The position numbers and the translations under genes were made by a program. Under the pieces are notes generated by a model. That model ran no database searches. It was not told where the DNA came from and saw only the letters and a program-made list of their open reading frames with translations. This document shows positions 25,093-34,306 of a stretch of 64,000 bases of DNA, piece after piece (position 1 is the stretch's first letter; every line of letters begins with the position of its first letter). The DNA lies in the NCBI RefSeq assembly GCF_003721225.1, contig NZ_RIZI01000194.1, positions 5,181 to 69,180 of the forward strand, in the 5' to 3' direction. The DNA comes from Acidithiobacillus sulfuriphilus. Lineage in GTDB: Bacteria > Pseudomonadota > Gammaproteobacteria > Acidithiobacillales > Acidithiobacillaceae.

Positions 25093-25237
25093 AAAAATGC
25101 CCCTCATCTCCTCCCGGATGGGAACTGACGACACATTCCATCACCCCGATGGCGACCGAAATTTCCTGCAATTCATCGGCGCTCAACCGCTGCACGCTGG
25201 CAAAAAGCATGTCGCTGATTTGATTCTGGTTGTGCAT
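24998..25237 (-). CDS. Small HMA-like ferredoxin-fold protein
   Basis: A 79-residue protein. GAGGTGAT lies just upstream of the ATG at 25237. The segment from about 33 (MECVVSS, FFKVAYDPSCVDSRAILEKLKGLGVEARMVGL) resembles a heavy-metal-associated beta-alpha-beta fold, but the CxxC metal motif is missing. A sigma-70 promoter and a Fur-like box precede it, so iron-dependent expression is likely. Its 3' end overlaps the end of the GGDEF-EAL gene on the other strand. Confidence 0.65.
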   Translation of the reverse strand: MHNQNQISDMLFASVQRLSADELQEISVAIGVMECVVSSHPGGDEGHFFKVAYDPSCVDSRAILEKLKGLGVEARMVGL

Positions 25238-25240
25238 AAA

Positions 25241-25435
25241 TCACCTCACTACTGAATGATAATCATAAACAACAACCATTGCATAGTAAGTGTAGCCCTT
25301 AATCCGCACTTTGCAAGCAGGGTATTTCGCCTGCAACTTCCTCAAGGCGCAGATCGTCAGGCGATCCCCGGCGTCAGGGCGCAAGGCATGCGTGATCCCG
25401 ATTCCCCTTGCCTGGGAGGGGCCACGCCCCACCAC
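25241..25435 (-). CDS. Doubtful 64-residue open frame
   Basis: This frame ends 4 bases before the HMA-like gene and contains ACKVRIKGYTYYAMVVVYDYHSVVR. A promoter and a Fur-like box for the downstream gene lie inside it and no ribosome site fits its start. It is more likely leader DNA than a gene. Confidence 0.2.
   Translation of the reverse strand: MVGRGPSQARGIGITHALRPDAGDRLTICALRKLQAKYPACKVRIKGYTYYAMVVVYDYHSVVR
25252..25270. promoter_or_regulatory. Fur-like box
   Basis: CTGAATGATAATCATAAAC matches 14 of 19 positions of the Fur consensus, with the central ATGATAATCAT palindrome intact. It lies about 12-30 bases downstream of the predicted start of transcription for the HMA-like gene, a position suited to repression by iron-loaded Fur. 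Confidence 0.55.
25289..25316 (-). promoter_or_regulatory. Sigma-70 promoter of the HMA-like gene
   Basis: On the minus strand TTGCAA (25316-25311) and TACACT (25294-25289) are 16 bases apart. Transcription would start near 25282, about 45 bases before the ATG at 25237. Confidence 0.5.
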
Positions 25436-25470
25436 CGGCGAGAACGGGCTGCATCACTCTTCCGACCCCC

Positions 25471-25493
25471 AGGACCCCCATGGCAGGGGTCCT
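25471..25493. terminator. Hairpin after ftsZ, possible terminator
   Basis: AGGACCCC (25471-25478) pairs with GGGGTCCT (25486-25493) around a 7-base loop, 21 bases after the ftsZ stop. On the ftsZ strand the stem is followed by G rather than T, so factor-independent termination is uncertain. Confidence 0.4.
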
Positions 25494-25513
25494 TTACCCC
25501 CCCGATCACTTTC

Positions 25514-26668
25514 TCAATCAGCCTGGCGGCGCAGGAAAGCGGGGATGTCCAGGTCGCTGTAATCCGGTTTGCCACGAACCGCCTGGGGATTGCTGGCGGG
25601 GTGATGGGACTCGGGGTGGCGCACCCAGGCAGGCTTGTCCAGCTCGCGCCAATCGCCGGTGGTACTGGGCGCGGGCTTGAGGCGCGGGGTTTCGGCAGCC
25701 AGACGGACGGGCTCCCGCTGCAGGCCCGTGGCGACCACCGTTACCCGCAGCTCGCCTTCCAGATTCTCATCCAGCACCGTCCCGACCTTGACGTTGGCGT
25801 CATCGGCGGCATAGCTGCGAATCAGCTCGCCCACTTCCTCGAACTCACCCAGGGTCAGATCCAGGCCAGCGGTGATATTGACCAGGATGCCGCGGGCTCC
25901 GGCGAGATTGATGTCGTCCAGGAGGGGGCTGGAGGCAGCGCGGGTGGCGGCTTCCTTGGCGCGGTTTTCGCCACGCCCGGAGGCCGTGCCCATCATGGCC
26001 AGACCCATGCCGGACATGACCGTGCGCACGTCGGCAAAATCCAGGTTCATCAGGCCGGGACGGGTCACCAGTTCGGCGATGCCCTGCACGGCGCCCAGGA
26101 GGATATGGTCGGCCGCCTTGTAGGCATCGCGCAGGCTGATGCTCTTGCCCAGTACCGAAAGGAGTTTTTCGTTGGGAATGATGACCAGGGAATCGACGTG
26201 CTGGGAGAGTTCATCGATGCCGGCGAGGGCGTGTTGCTGGCGCTTTTTCCCCTCGAAATTGAAGGGCTTGGTGACCACACCCACGGTAAGGATGCCCATG
26301 TCCCGGGCGATGGCGGCGACCACCGGAGCGGCGCCGGTGCCCGTGCCACCGCCCATGCCGGTGGTGATGAACACCATGTCGGCGGATTCCAGGGCCGCGC
26401 GGATCTCGTCCCGGCCTTCTTCCGCCGCCTTGCGGCCCACTTCCGGATCGGCGCCCGCACCGAGTCCGCGGGTGATCTGGGCGCCCAACTGGATGGTGTA
26501 GTTGGCCTGGGAAAAACGCAGGGCCTGGGCATCGGTATTGGCGGCAATGAACTGCACCCCATCCAGGCCCGCCTCGCACATGTTGTTGATGGCGTTGCCG
26601 CCGCCGCCGCCGACACCAATCACCTTGATGACGGCACCTTCCTGTTCGCATTCCGTTAGATCGTACAT
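25514..26668 (-). CDS. ftsZ: Cell division protein FtsZ
   Basis: A 384-residue tubulin-like GTPase that forms the division ring. It has the nucleotide-binding GVGGGGGNAINNM, the tubulin signature GGGTGTGAAPVVA, and the catalytic T7-loop segment NLDFADVRTVM. A variable linker (about 318-370) leads to the C-terminal peptide LDIPAFLRRQAD, the docking site for FtsA and other partners. The ATG follows AGAGGAAAAGG. It closes the dcw cluster, 57 bases after ftsA. Confidence 0.98.
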   Translation of the reverse strand: MYDLTECEQEGAVIKVIGVGGGGGNAINNMCEAGLDGVQFIAANTDAQALRFSQANYTIQLGAQITRGLGAGADPEVGRKAAEEGRDEIRAALESADMVFITTGMGGGTGTGAAPVVAAIARDMGILTVGVVTKPFNFEGKKRQQHALAGIDELSQHVDSLVIIPNEKLLSVLGKSISLRDAYKAADHILLGAVQGIAELVTRPGLMNLDFADVRTVMSGMGLAMMGTASGRGENRAKEAATRAASSPLLDDINLAGARGILVNITAGLDLTLGEFEEVGELIRSYAADDANVKVGTVLDENLEGELRVTVVATGLQREPVRLAAETPRLKPAPSTTGDWRELDKPAWVRHPESHHPASNPQAVRGKPDYSDLDIPAFLRRQAD

Positions 26669-26725
26669 GGCCTTTTCCTCTTCGTTAATCCGGTGAATGT
26701 TGCTGCATCATTGCGTCAAAATCGG

Positions 26726-27988
26726 TCAGCCGAAGCTGGTCTGCACCCAGGAACGCATCTTCTTGAAAATACCGCCGAAACTGGTATCCATGTTGGCCGC
26801 CGCCGTGGGTAAACGCAGGGGCTCGGCCTGGGTCACCACTTGGTTGTGCAAACCATACATGACCAGACCGACGCCGGTGGCGTGGATGGGATTGCGCACC
26901 ACCTGCTCCATGCCGCCGATATGCATGGGTTCGCCCACGCGCACGGGCAGGTGCAGGATTTCCTCGGCCAATTCGGCCATGCCTTCGAGCTTGCTGGAAC
27001 CGCCGGTAATGACCACGCCCGCGGCCACCATGTCCTCGTAACCCGTGCGGCGCAGTTCCGCCTGGATGAGTTCAAAGAGCTCCTTGATGCGCGGCTCGAT
27101 GATGTCGCCGAGGATGCGCCGGGAGATGGTGCGGGGCGGACGGGTGCCGACGCTGGGGACGGGGATCTCGTCGTCCTGCTCGATCAGGTCGCCCAAGGCG
27201 CAACCGTAGAGCTTTTTGATCTGCTCCGCCTCCACCGGCGGGGTGCGCAGACCCAAGGCGATATCGTTGGTGACTTGGTCACCGGCAATGGGAATCACCG
27301 CTGTATGGCGAATGGCGCCGTCGCGGAAGATGGCGATGTCGGTGGTGCCGCCGCCGATATCCACCAGGCAAACGCCGAGTTCCTTTTCATCCTGGGTAAG
27401 GACGGCGTCGGCCGAGGCCAGTTGTTCCAGAACCAGGTCCTGCACCTGCAGGCCACAGCGCTCTACGCACTTGGCAATGTTCTGGGCGGCGCTCACCGCG
27501 CCGGTGACGATATGCACCCGTGCCTCCAGGCGCACTCCCGACATGCCGATGGGCTCCCGCACCCCTTCCTGGCTGTCGATCATGAATTCCTGGGGCAGGA
27601 TGTGAATGACGTTCTGGTCCTGGGGGATGACGATGGCCCGGGCGGCATCCATGACCCGGCCCACGTCCTCGCTACTGACTTCCTTGTTCTTGATGGCGAC
27701 GATGCCATGGCTGTTGTAGCCGCGGATATGGCCGCCGGCGATGCCCACCACGGCACCGTGGATCTGGACGCCGGCCATGAGCTCGGCCTCCTGCACGGCG
27801 CGGGTGATGGCCTGGACCGTGGACTCGATGTCCACTACCACGCCCTTTTTCAGCCCCCGCGAAGGATGCTGGCCAACACCGATGATCTCCGCCTCCCGCC
27901 CGCCGCCGCGGGTCTGGGCGACGATGCACGCCACCTTGGAGGTACCGATATCCAAACCGACGATGAGTTCCTGATTGCCGTGTTTCAT
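26726..27988 (-). CDS. ftsA: Cell division protein FtsA
   Basis: A 420-residue actin-like ATPase that tethers FtsZ to the membrane. The phosphate-1 motif is GLDIGTSKVACIVAQ and the phosphate-2 region is CLVDIGGGTTDIAIF. The adenosine motif is AAGVVITGGSSKLEGM. The C-terminal amphipathic helix is KKMRSWVQTSFG. The ATG follows AAGGAGAG. It lies 27 bases after ftsQ. Confidence 0.98.
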   Translation of the reverse strand: MKHGNQELIVGLDIGTSKVACIVAQTRGGGREAEIIGVGQHPSRGLKKGVVVDIESTVQAITRAVQEAELMAGVQIHGAVVGIAGGHIRGYNSHGIVAIKNKEVSSEDVGRVMDAARAIVIPQDQNVIHILPQEFMIDSQEGVREPIGMSGVRLEARVHIVTGAVSAAQNIAKCVERCGLQVQDLVLEQLASADAVLTQDEKELGVCLVDIGGGTTDIAIFRDGAIRHTAVIPIAGDQVTNDIALGLRTPPVEAEQIKKLYGCALGDLIEQDDEIPVPSVGTRPPRTISRRILGDIIEPRIKELFELIQAELRRTGYEDMVAAGVVITGGSSKLEGMAELAEEILHLPVRVGEPMHIGGMEQVVRNPIHATGVGLVMYGLHNQVVTQAEPLRLPTAAANMDTSFGGIFKKMRSWVQTSFG

Positions 27989-28015
27989 GTCTCTCTCCTT
28001 GGGATCCGGATCCCG

Positions 28016-28861
28016 TCACTGACTGCTGGATGTGTTGGCCGCCGTGGGCATGGCAACCGCTAAGCCGTTGGTGTAACGCAGGTCCATGGTGGCCCCTGGC
28101 ACGAGGTATTCCTTGATCTGCGGCGCAATGGCGACCCAGCGCTGCAGGGCGGGCAAGACATCGTCGCGGCCCAGCAAGAGCCGCACGCCGTTGCTCAGGA
28201 TGCAGCGCCAGGCCCCCCGCTGATCTTCCTGCAAATCCGCCACCTGCAGGCCAAGGGGGGCAAGGATGCGGTTGAAAATGGCCAACTGCTGGAGCAGTTG
28301 CATGCCGCTGTTGGCCGGCCCCTCCAGATTGGGCAAACCCGCGGGCACCTGGGTCGCGGGCACCTGAAAGACCTGCCCCTGGGTATCGAGCATCTGTCCG
28401 GCGCCTCCCAGCCAGCGGGCCGCAGGGGTTTCCTGCTGAATTTGGACCTGGAGCTTGTCCGGCCATACCCGGCGCACCTCGGCGTCGGCGACCCAGGGAA
28501 GCGCGGCCAGGGCATGCCGCACTTGGTCGGGATTCACCCAAAGGAATCCTTTGGCAGCAAAGGGTTTGACCGTAGTCAGGATGACCCCCGCCGGGATTCG
28601 CGGCGATTGTCCCTGGACCACCAGCGACTGGATGGGCATGAGTTGGGGATTGCGCAGCCAAACCCAGCCCTGCCAAGCGGCCACGGTGAGGCCCGCCAAT
28701 CCCAGGCCGACGCCCAGACCCACGCCATAGCGACGCCAGGGAATGGGCTTGCGCGGCGTCGCCGCTGGGGCTGGGCGCGGACGCGCCGTTGCGGCCGATG
28801 CCGTCTCCCGGCGCGCTCCCCCATGGGTATGGTCTCGCAGGTCCCGCATGACGCTAACCAT
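28016..28861 (-). CDS. ftsQ: Cell division protein FtsQ
   Basis: A 281-residue bitopic protein of the FtsQLB complex. The start at 28861 overlaps the ddl stop and follows AGAGGAGGG. A basic Pro/Ala-rich cytoplasmic tail (about 1-42) precedes one membrane helix (GVGLGVGLGLAGLTVAAW). The POTRA domain follows (MPIQSLVVQGQSPRIPAG) and then the beta domain (AEVRRVWPDKLQVQIQQETPAARW). The position between ddl and ftsA is canonical. Confidence 0.93.
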   Translation of the reverse strand: MVSVMRDLRDHTHGGARRETASAATARPRPAPAATPRKPIPWRRYGVGLGVGLGLAGLTVAAWQGWVWLRNPQLMPIQSLVVQGQSPRIPAGVILTTVKPFAAKGFLWVNPDQVRHALAALPWVADAEVRRVWPDKLQVQIQQETPAARWLGGAGQMLDTQGQVFQVPATQVPAGLPNLEGPANSGMQLLQQLAIFNRILAPLGLQVADLQEDQRGAWRCILSNGVRLLLGRDDVLPALQRWVAIAPQIKEYLVPGATMDLRYTNGLAVAMPTAANTSSSQ

Positions 28862-29780
28862 TTTCCACCCTCCTCTGCGCCGCGCGCAGGATAGTGCTGC
28901 ATAAGGCATTGAAATCCTGGCCGGCCGCGGCTGCCGCCATGGGCACCAGACTATGGCTGGTCATGCCCGGTACGCTGTTCATTTCCAACAAGAACGGCTG
29001 GCCGGCGGCATCGATCATGAAATCCACCCGACCCCAGTCGCGGCCATCCAGGGCGGCAAAGGCCCGCAGGGCCAAGGCCTGCAACTGCCTGTCCGTGTGT
29101 TCCCCAAGGCCCGAAGGGAGGAGATAGCGGGTGTCATCGGCGAGATATTTGGCGGTGTAATCGTAAAACTCCCGCGGCGTTTCAATGACAATGGGCGGCA
29201 GGGCCTGGCCGTCCAGCACGGCCACGGTAGCCTCCCGGCCCAGGATGGCGCCTTCGCAGATCACCTCGCTATCCTGGGCAAAGGCCGCCGCGAGGGCGGC
29301 GGCGATGTCCCCGGCGGCCTTGATCTTGCTCACCCCCAGGCTGGAGCCGGCGCGGTTGGGCTTGATGTAAAAGGGCAGACCCAACATGGCGCAGAGATCC
29401 GGCACGGCTGCGGCGCGCCGGAGGAGGACGCCCTCGGGCACCGGCAGACCCTCGGCACGCCACAACTGCTTGGAACGCCATTTGTCCATGGACAGGGCGG
29501 CGGCCAGCACGGCGCTACCCGTATAAGGGATACCCTGGGCTTCCAGACAACCCTGCAGAACCCCATCTTCGCCAAAACTGCCATGAGTCACGTTGAAAGC
29601 CATTCCCGCGCCGCTGGCGTGCAACTGTGCGCCGATGCGGCGCGCCTCCACATCGATGCCCACCGCATCCAGACCCAGTTGCAACAAGGCCTGCAGAACA
29701 TTGCGGCCGCTCTCCAGCGATACCTCCCGCTCCCCCGAAGGCCCTCCGTAAAGCACGGCCACCCGCGGCATCTCAGACAT
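28854..29780 (-). CDS. ddl: D-alanine--D-alanine ligase
   Basis: A 308-residue ATP-grasp enzyme joining two D-alanines for the peptidoglycan peptide. It has the N-terminal VAVLYGGPSGEREVSLESG, NVTHGSFGEDGVLQG, the ATP-site IKPNRAGSSLGVSK, and a C-terminal FLLEMNSVPGMTSHS with metal ligands. The ATG at 29780 overlaps the murB stop. Confidence 0.97.
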   Translation of the reverse strand: MSEMPRVAVLYGGPSGEREVSLESGRNVLQALLQLGLDAVGIDVEARRIGAQLHASGAGMAFNVTHGSFGEDGVLQGCLEAQGIPYTGSAVLAAALSMDKWRSKQLWRAEGLPVPEGVLLRRAAAVPDLCAMLGLPFYIKPNRAGSSLGVSKIKAAGDIAAALAAAFAQDSEVICEGAILGREATVAVLDGQALPPIVIETPREFYDYTAKYLADDTRYLLPSGLGEHTDRQLQALALRAFAALDGRDWGRVDFMIDAAGQPFLLEMNSVPGMTSHSLVPMAAAAAGQDFNALCSTILRAAQRRVENG

Positions 29781-30678
29781 CGGCCGTCTCCCCCAGGATG
29801 CGCATCTCGGTCTCCAGCCATACGCCAAAATGTTTTTGCACCGTCTCCTGCACCTCGCTGACCAAGGCCTCGATCTCGGCCGCTTGGGCCTGATTCCGGT
29901 TGATGATGAAATTGGCATGTTGCCGGCTGATCTCGGCATCGCCATAACGCAGGCCTTTCAAGCCCGCCGCCTCGATGAGCCGTGCCGCATGATCCCCCGG
30001 CGGGTTGCGGAAAACCGAGCCGCAACTGGGCCATTCCAGGGGCTGGGTCGCGGCGCGACGCTCCTGCCAGGCGCGCAGGCGGGCCATGACCTCCACGGGC
30101 TCACCCGCTTGGAGGCGCAGTCCGGCGGCTACGAAGCAGGCATCCTCCTGGCCTAGAACCGAGCGGTAACCCACCTGGAAATGCGCGCGTTCCCGCCGCT
30201 CCAGGCGGCCATCGGGGAAAAGCAGGTCCACCCACTCCACCAGGCTCCAGGTATCGCCGCCATGGGCGCCGGCATTCATGGCCAGACAACCGCCCAGGGT
30301 GCCGGGAATGCCGGCCAGGAACTCGCCTCCCGCCAGACCATTTTTGGCGAGGAAGTGCGCCAGCTTGACGGCGCTGACCCCGGCCCCCGCCAGCACCAGG
30401 CCGTCACTGCGGCACTCCAGAGTGTCCAGCGTATTGGCGAGGCAGACCACGGTGCCGCGGATGCCGCCGTCGCGCACCAGCAGATTGCTCCCCATCCCGA
30501 CCCAGGCCACCGGCGGGATGGCGAAATGACGGAGGAAGTGCAGCAGATCCTGCTGGTCCGCCGGACGGTAAAAACGTTCGGCCGGGCCGCCCACCCGCCA
30601 ACTGGTGTGGCGGGCCATGGCTTCCCCCAGGCGCAAACGGCCGCGGCCGGCGTCCGGGCGTTGCGGGCAGGCGCTCAT
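29773..30678 (-). CDS. murB: UDP-N-acetylenolpyruvoylglucosamine reductase
   Basis: A 301-residue FAD enzyme that reduces UDP-GlcNAc-enolpyruvate to UDP-MurNAc. It has the FAD motif VGMGSNLLVRDGG, then GGEFLAGIPGTLGGCLAMNAGAHG, YRSVL, and CGSVFRNP with the catalytic serine, ending near LVSEVQETVQKHFGVWLETE. It overlaps murC by 4 bases and ddl by 8. Confidence 0.97.
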   Translation of the reverse strand: MSACPQRPDAGRGRLRLGEAMARHTSWRVGGPAERFYRPADQQDLLHFLRHFAIPPVAWVGMGSNLLVRDGGIRGTVVCLANTLDTLECRSDGLVLAGAGVSAVKLAHFLAKNGLAGGEFLAGIPGTLGGCLAMNAGAHGGDTWSLVEWVDLLFPDGRLERRERAHFQVGYRSVLGQEDACFVAAGLRLQAGEPVEVMARLRAWQERRAATQPLEWPSCGSVFRNPPGDHAARLIEAAGLKGLRYGDAEISRQHANFIINRNQAQAAEIEALVSEVQETVQKHFGVWLETEMRILGETADV

Positions 30679-32069
30679 GGCCGCTCCTCGGCAAACACCG
30701 CCGGCCAGCGACCGGCCAGCGTGGCGATACTGCCGGCGCCCATGGTCAACAAAACGGCGTTGGCAGGCAGGTCGGCCAGGATCTGCCGGGGTCGCTCCAG
30801 GAGATCGGGCGCATAGCTGCAGGGCGTACCCTGCACCGTCAACGCCTCGGCCAGCGCCCTGCCGGTGATCCCCGGCAGGGGTTTTTCACCGGCCCCATAG
30901 ATCTCGGTGAGCACCACTTGATCCGCGGCCGCCAGGGTTGCTACGAAATCGCCGAAAAGGGCCTGGGTGCGGGTATAGCGATGGGGCTGAAAGGCCAGCA
31001 CCAGGGGCCGCTCGGGCCAGACGGCGCGGGCGGCGGCAATGGTGGCCGCAATTTCCCGGGGGTGATGGCCGTAATCGTCCACCACGGTGACGCCGGCAAA
31101 GTCACCCAGCACTTCAAAACGGCGGCCGACCCCGCGAAAATCGGCCAGGGCCTGGCGAATCACCGCCTCCGGCACGCCCACCTTGCTGGCGATGCCGATG
31201 GCCGCCATGGCGTTGAGGACGTTGTGGCGGCCGGGGATGCCAAGATCGACATCCATCCAGTGTACATAGTCTCCGTCCACCAGACGCCAGAGGGAGAAAT
31301 GCGCACCGATCCCCCGCACCACGACATCACGGGCCTGGAGGTCCACACCCTCACCAAAGCCATAGCGCAGGACCGGTGTGCGCAGTTCGGAAATCAGTCC
31401 CGCCACCTGGGGGTCGTCCGTACACAAGACCGCCAAGCCGTAAAAAGGCAGGCGTTGCAGGAATTGGACAAAGGCGGCACGGAGGGTTTCGAGGCTGCCT
31501 CCATAGGTGTCCATGTGGTCGGCATCGATATTGGTGACGACTGCCATCACCGGCGCCAGATAGAGGAAAGAAGCGTCGGACTCATCGGCCTCGGCCACCA
31601 GATAATCGCCGCTGCCCAAGGCCGCGTGGGTGCCGGCGCTCTTCAGACGGCCGCCGATGACGAAGGTGGGGTCCAGACCCGCTTCGGCGAGGATGCTGGC
31701 CACCAGACTGGTGGTGGTGGTCTTGCCGTGGGTGCCGGCAATGGCGATGCCGTGCTTGAAACGCATGAGCTCGGCGAGCATCTCGGCGCGACGGATCACC
31801 GGGATGCGCATGGCGCGGGCCGCCTGGACCTCCGGATTCTCATCGGGCACTGCCGAAGAGATGACGACCACGTCGGCACCGCGCACATTGGCGGCCTCAT
31901 GGCCGCTGTAGATCCGCGCCCCCAGGTCGGCCAGACGCAGGGTGGCTCCCCCCGGTTTGAGATCGGATCCGGAGACACCGTAACCGAGATTGAGCAGCAC
32001 TTCGGCGATACCCCGCATGCCGCTGCCGCCGATGCCCACCATATGGATCTGCCGCACCCAGTTACGCAT
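30675..32069 (-). CDS. murC: UDP-N-acetylmuramate--L-alanine ligase
   Basis: A 464-residue Mur ligase that adds the first amino acid, L-alanine, to UDP-MurNAc. The N-terminal domain contains MVGIGGSGMRGIAEVLLNLGY. The ATP loop is GTHGKTTTTSLVASIL. The central domain includes EADESDASFLYL and NIDADHMDTYGG. The C-terminal domain includes DDYGHHPREIAATI and LAFQPHRYTRT. It overlaps murG by 8 bases. Confidence 0.97.
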   Translation of the reverse strand: MRNWVRQIHMVGIGGSGMRGIAEVLLNLGYGVSGSDLKPGGATLRLADLGARIYSGHEAANVRGADVVVISSAVPDENPEVQAARAMRIPVIRRAEMLAELMRFKHGIAIAGTHGKTTTTSLVASILAEAGLDPTFVIGGRLKSAGTHAALGSGDYLVAEADESDASFLYLAPVMAVVTNIDADHMDTYGGSLETLRAAFVQFLQRLPFYGLAVLCTDDPQVAGLISELRTPVLRYGFGEGVDLQARDVVVRGIGAHFSLWRLVDGDYVHWMDVDLGIPGRHNVLNAMAAIGIASKVGVPEAVIRQALADFRGVGRRFEVLGDFAGVTVVDDYGHHPREIAATIAAARAVWPERPLVLAFQPHRYTRTQALFGDFVATLAAADQVVLTEIYGAGEKPLPGITGRALAEALTVQGTPCSYAPDLLERPRQILADLPANAVLLTMGAGSIATLAGRWPAVFAEERP

Positions 32070-33141
32070 ACCGACACCCCGTCATCTCCGCACACGCTGC
32101 CGCCACCTGGGCGGCGGCATCCACCTTGGCGCTGGCCCGCGCCGCCTCGGCCCAGGCCAGCCGCTTTTCCCCTTCCGCCAGGAGGGGCGTCAGGACCGCC
32201 AGGAGCCCGGCCCCATCCAGGCCGCCCTGGCGCAGCATCACGGCCGCCCCGGCCTTTTCCAGAAAGCGCGCATTGGCCGCCTGGTGGTCGTCCACGGCAA
32301 AGGGATAGGGAATGAGCACGGCCCCCAGACCCGCCGCCGCCAGTTCCGCCACCGTGGCCGCGCCGGCGCGGCAGACGGCCAGATCGGCCCAGGCCAAAGC
32401 CCCCGCCATATCGCCGATGAAGGCTTCCACCCGCGCCGGGATGCCGGCTTCGGCATAGCGCGTCGCCACTGTCTGGGTATGGTCCCGCCCCGCCTGATGC
32501 CAGATTTCCGGTCGCTCGGCCATCGGCAAGGCCTGCAGCGCAGCGATTACGATCTCGTTGAGCACCTTGGCTCCCTGACTGCCTCCCATGATGAGCAGCC
32601 GCACGGGGCCCCCATGCCCCATGCGTTGCCGCGGTTCGGGGAGGGCGGCGATCTCCGCCCGCACGGGATTGCCCACCCATTCTCCCCGCCGCAGCCCGGC
32701 CTCGGGGAAGCCCAGGAAAATGCGCCGGGCCAAGGGGGCCAGCAAACGGTTGCTGAGCCCCGCCACGGCATTCTGCTCATGCAGACACAGGGGCAGTCCC
32801 AAACTCCACGCCGCCAGGCCAACGGGGGCCGCCACATAACCGCCCATGCCCAAAACCGCTTGGGTCTGTTGCCGGCGCAGGATGCGCCGGGCCTGCAGGA
32901 CCGCCCGCCACACCCGCCACGGCGCCTGCAGCCAGCGGCCCAGGCCCTTACCGCGCAATCCCCGCATCTGCAAGGTATGGAGAGGGAACCCGTGCTCCGG
33001 CACGAGGGCTGCCTCCATGCCCGCCGCCGTTCCGATGAAGTCCACGGAGACTCCCCTCGCCCGCAGTTCCCCCGCCACCGCCAGGGCCGGAAAGACATGA
33101 CCGCCGGTACCGCCGGCAGCGATGACCACCCGCTCAGCCAT
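32062..33141 (-). CDS. murG: UDP-GlcNAc:lipid I N-acetylglucosaminyltransferase MurG
   Basis: A 359-residue GT28 enzyme that makes lipid II at the inner membrane. It has the N-terminal AAGGTGGHVFPALAVAGEL, the central LIMGGSQGAKVLNEIV, and the UDP-GlcNAc site VCRAGAATVAELAAAGLGAVLIPYPFA followed by DDHQAANARFLEKAGAA. It overlaps ftsW by 8 bases. Confidence 0.97.
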   Translation of the reverse strand: MAERVVIAAGGTGGHVFPALAVAGELRARGVSVDFIGTAAGMEAALVPEHGFPLHTLQMRGLRGKGLGRWLQAPWRVWRAVLQARRILRRQQTQAVLGMGGYVAAPVGLAAWSLGLPLCLHEQNAVAGLSNRLLAPLARRIFLGFPEAGLRRGEWVGNPVRAEIAALPEPRQRMGHGGPVRLLIMGGSQGAKVLNEIVIAALQALPMAERPEIWHQAGRDHTQTVATRYAEAGIPARVEAFIGDMAGALAWADLAVCRAGAATVAELAAAGLGAVLIPYPFAVDDHQAANARFLEKAGAAVMLRQGGLDGAGLLAVLTPLLAEGEKRLAWAEAARASAKVDAAAQVAAACAEMTGCRYA

Positions 33142-34306
33142 GTTCCACCTCCGCCTTGCCGGCCACGGCCCGGGCGGATAGCGCCGGATAACGGCGGCTC
33201 ACTCCCAGGACCACCCCCAGGGCCGCACAGAGAAAGACCAGACTGCTGCCGCCGTAACTAATCAGCGGCAGGGCAAAGCCCTTGGTCGGCAGGGCGCCGA
33301 GATTCACCCCCATGGACAGCACCGCCTCCCCCCCGAACCAGGTCAGGGTTCCATAACAGAACAGGGCGGAGAAGGCATCGCCGGCCGCCGCGGCGCGCCG
33401 ACCGATGCGATAGATGCGCCAACTCGCCACCGCGTAGAGCAAGGCCAGTGCCCAGACCCCCACCATGCCCAGTTCCTCGCCGATTACCGCGAGGATGAAG
33501 TCGGTGTAAGACTCCGGGAGGTAGAAATATTTCATCACCCCGTCACCCAATCCCACCCCGAAGACCCCGCCCCGGCCGAAGGCGATGAGCGATTGCACCA
33601 GTTGGAAACCGGCGCCGTAGGGATCGGCCCAGGGGTTCTGGAAGGCGGTGATACGGGCCAGACGATAGGGAGCGGAAACCGCCAAAGCGCCCAAGGCGGT
33701 TCCGGACACCGCCCCGGCCAGGAGCACATAGCCCATGGGCAGGCCGCCGAGGAAGAGCAATACCCCCGTCAGCAGGACGACCATGGCGTAGGAGCCGAAA
33801 TCCGGCTGCAGCAGGAGGAGAACGCCGAGGATGCCGAGGACCACAAAGATGGGCCATAAGCCTTCCTTGAATTTTCCGAGCAATTCCCCTTTGCGCACCA
33901 CGTAACGGGAGACGAAGAGCAGAAGGGCGAATTTCAGCAACTCCGAGGGCTGCAGGCGGATGACCAGGAAATTGATCCAGCGGTGGGAGCCGTTCACCGA
34001 CACGCCGATGAAGGGAAAGAAGACCAGGAGCAGAAAGAGGAGGGAAAGCCCCATGAGGGGAAAGGACAGCCGCTCCCAGAAGTCCACATCGACGCGGCTG
34101 GCATAATACAGCACCGCTGCTGCCAAGGCGCCAAAGAGGGCTTGCCGTTGGGCAAAATAGAAGGCATTGCCGGTGGCGTGTTGGGCGATGGGGGCGCTGG
34201 CCGAATAGACCATCACCAGGCCGAAACCCAGCAGCACCAGAATGATCCACCACAGGACCGTATCCGCCGGACCATCCTCCGCCAGCCACCAGCTTGGGCG
34301 CTTCAT
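33134..34306 (-). CDS. ftsW: Lipid II polymerase FtsW
   Basis: A 390-residue SEDS-family glycosyltransferase for septal peptidoglycan with about ten membrane helices. Family signatures include GSHRWINFLVIRLQPSELLKFALLLFVSRYV, the loop with ESYTDFILAVIGEELGM, and the C-terminal FALPLISYGGSSLVFLCAALGVVLGVSR. It works with FtsI encoded upstream. It overlaps murD by 4 bases. Confidence 0.97.
   Translation of the reverse strand: MKRPSWWLAEDGPADTVLWWIILVLLGFGLVMVYSASAPIAQHATGNAFYFAQRQALFGALAAAVLYYASRVDVDFWERLSFPLMGLSLLFLLLVFFPFIGVSVNGSHRWINFLVIRLQPSELLKFALLLFVSRYVVRKGELLGKFKEGLWPIFVVLGILGVLLLLQPDFGSYAMVVLLTGVLLFLGGLPMGYVLLAGAVSGTALGALAVSAPYRLARITAFQNPWADPYGAGFQLVQSLIAFGRGGVFGVGLGDGVMKYFYLPESYTDFILAVIGEELGMVGVWALALLYAVASWRIYRIGRRAAAAGDAFSALFCYGTLTWFGGEAVLSMGVNLGALPTKGFALPLISYGGSSLVFLCAALGVVLGVSRRYPALSARAVAGKAEVEHG

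Noticed and set aside
25241-25435. 64-residue frame before the HMA-like gene as a real gene
   Set aside because: A promoter and a Fur-like box for the next gene lie inside it and it has no ribosome site. It is kept only as a doubtful feature.
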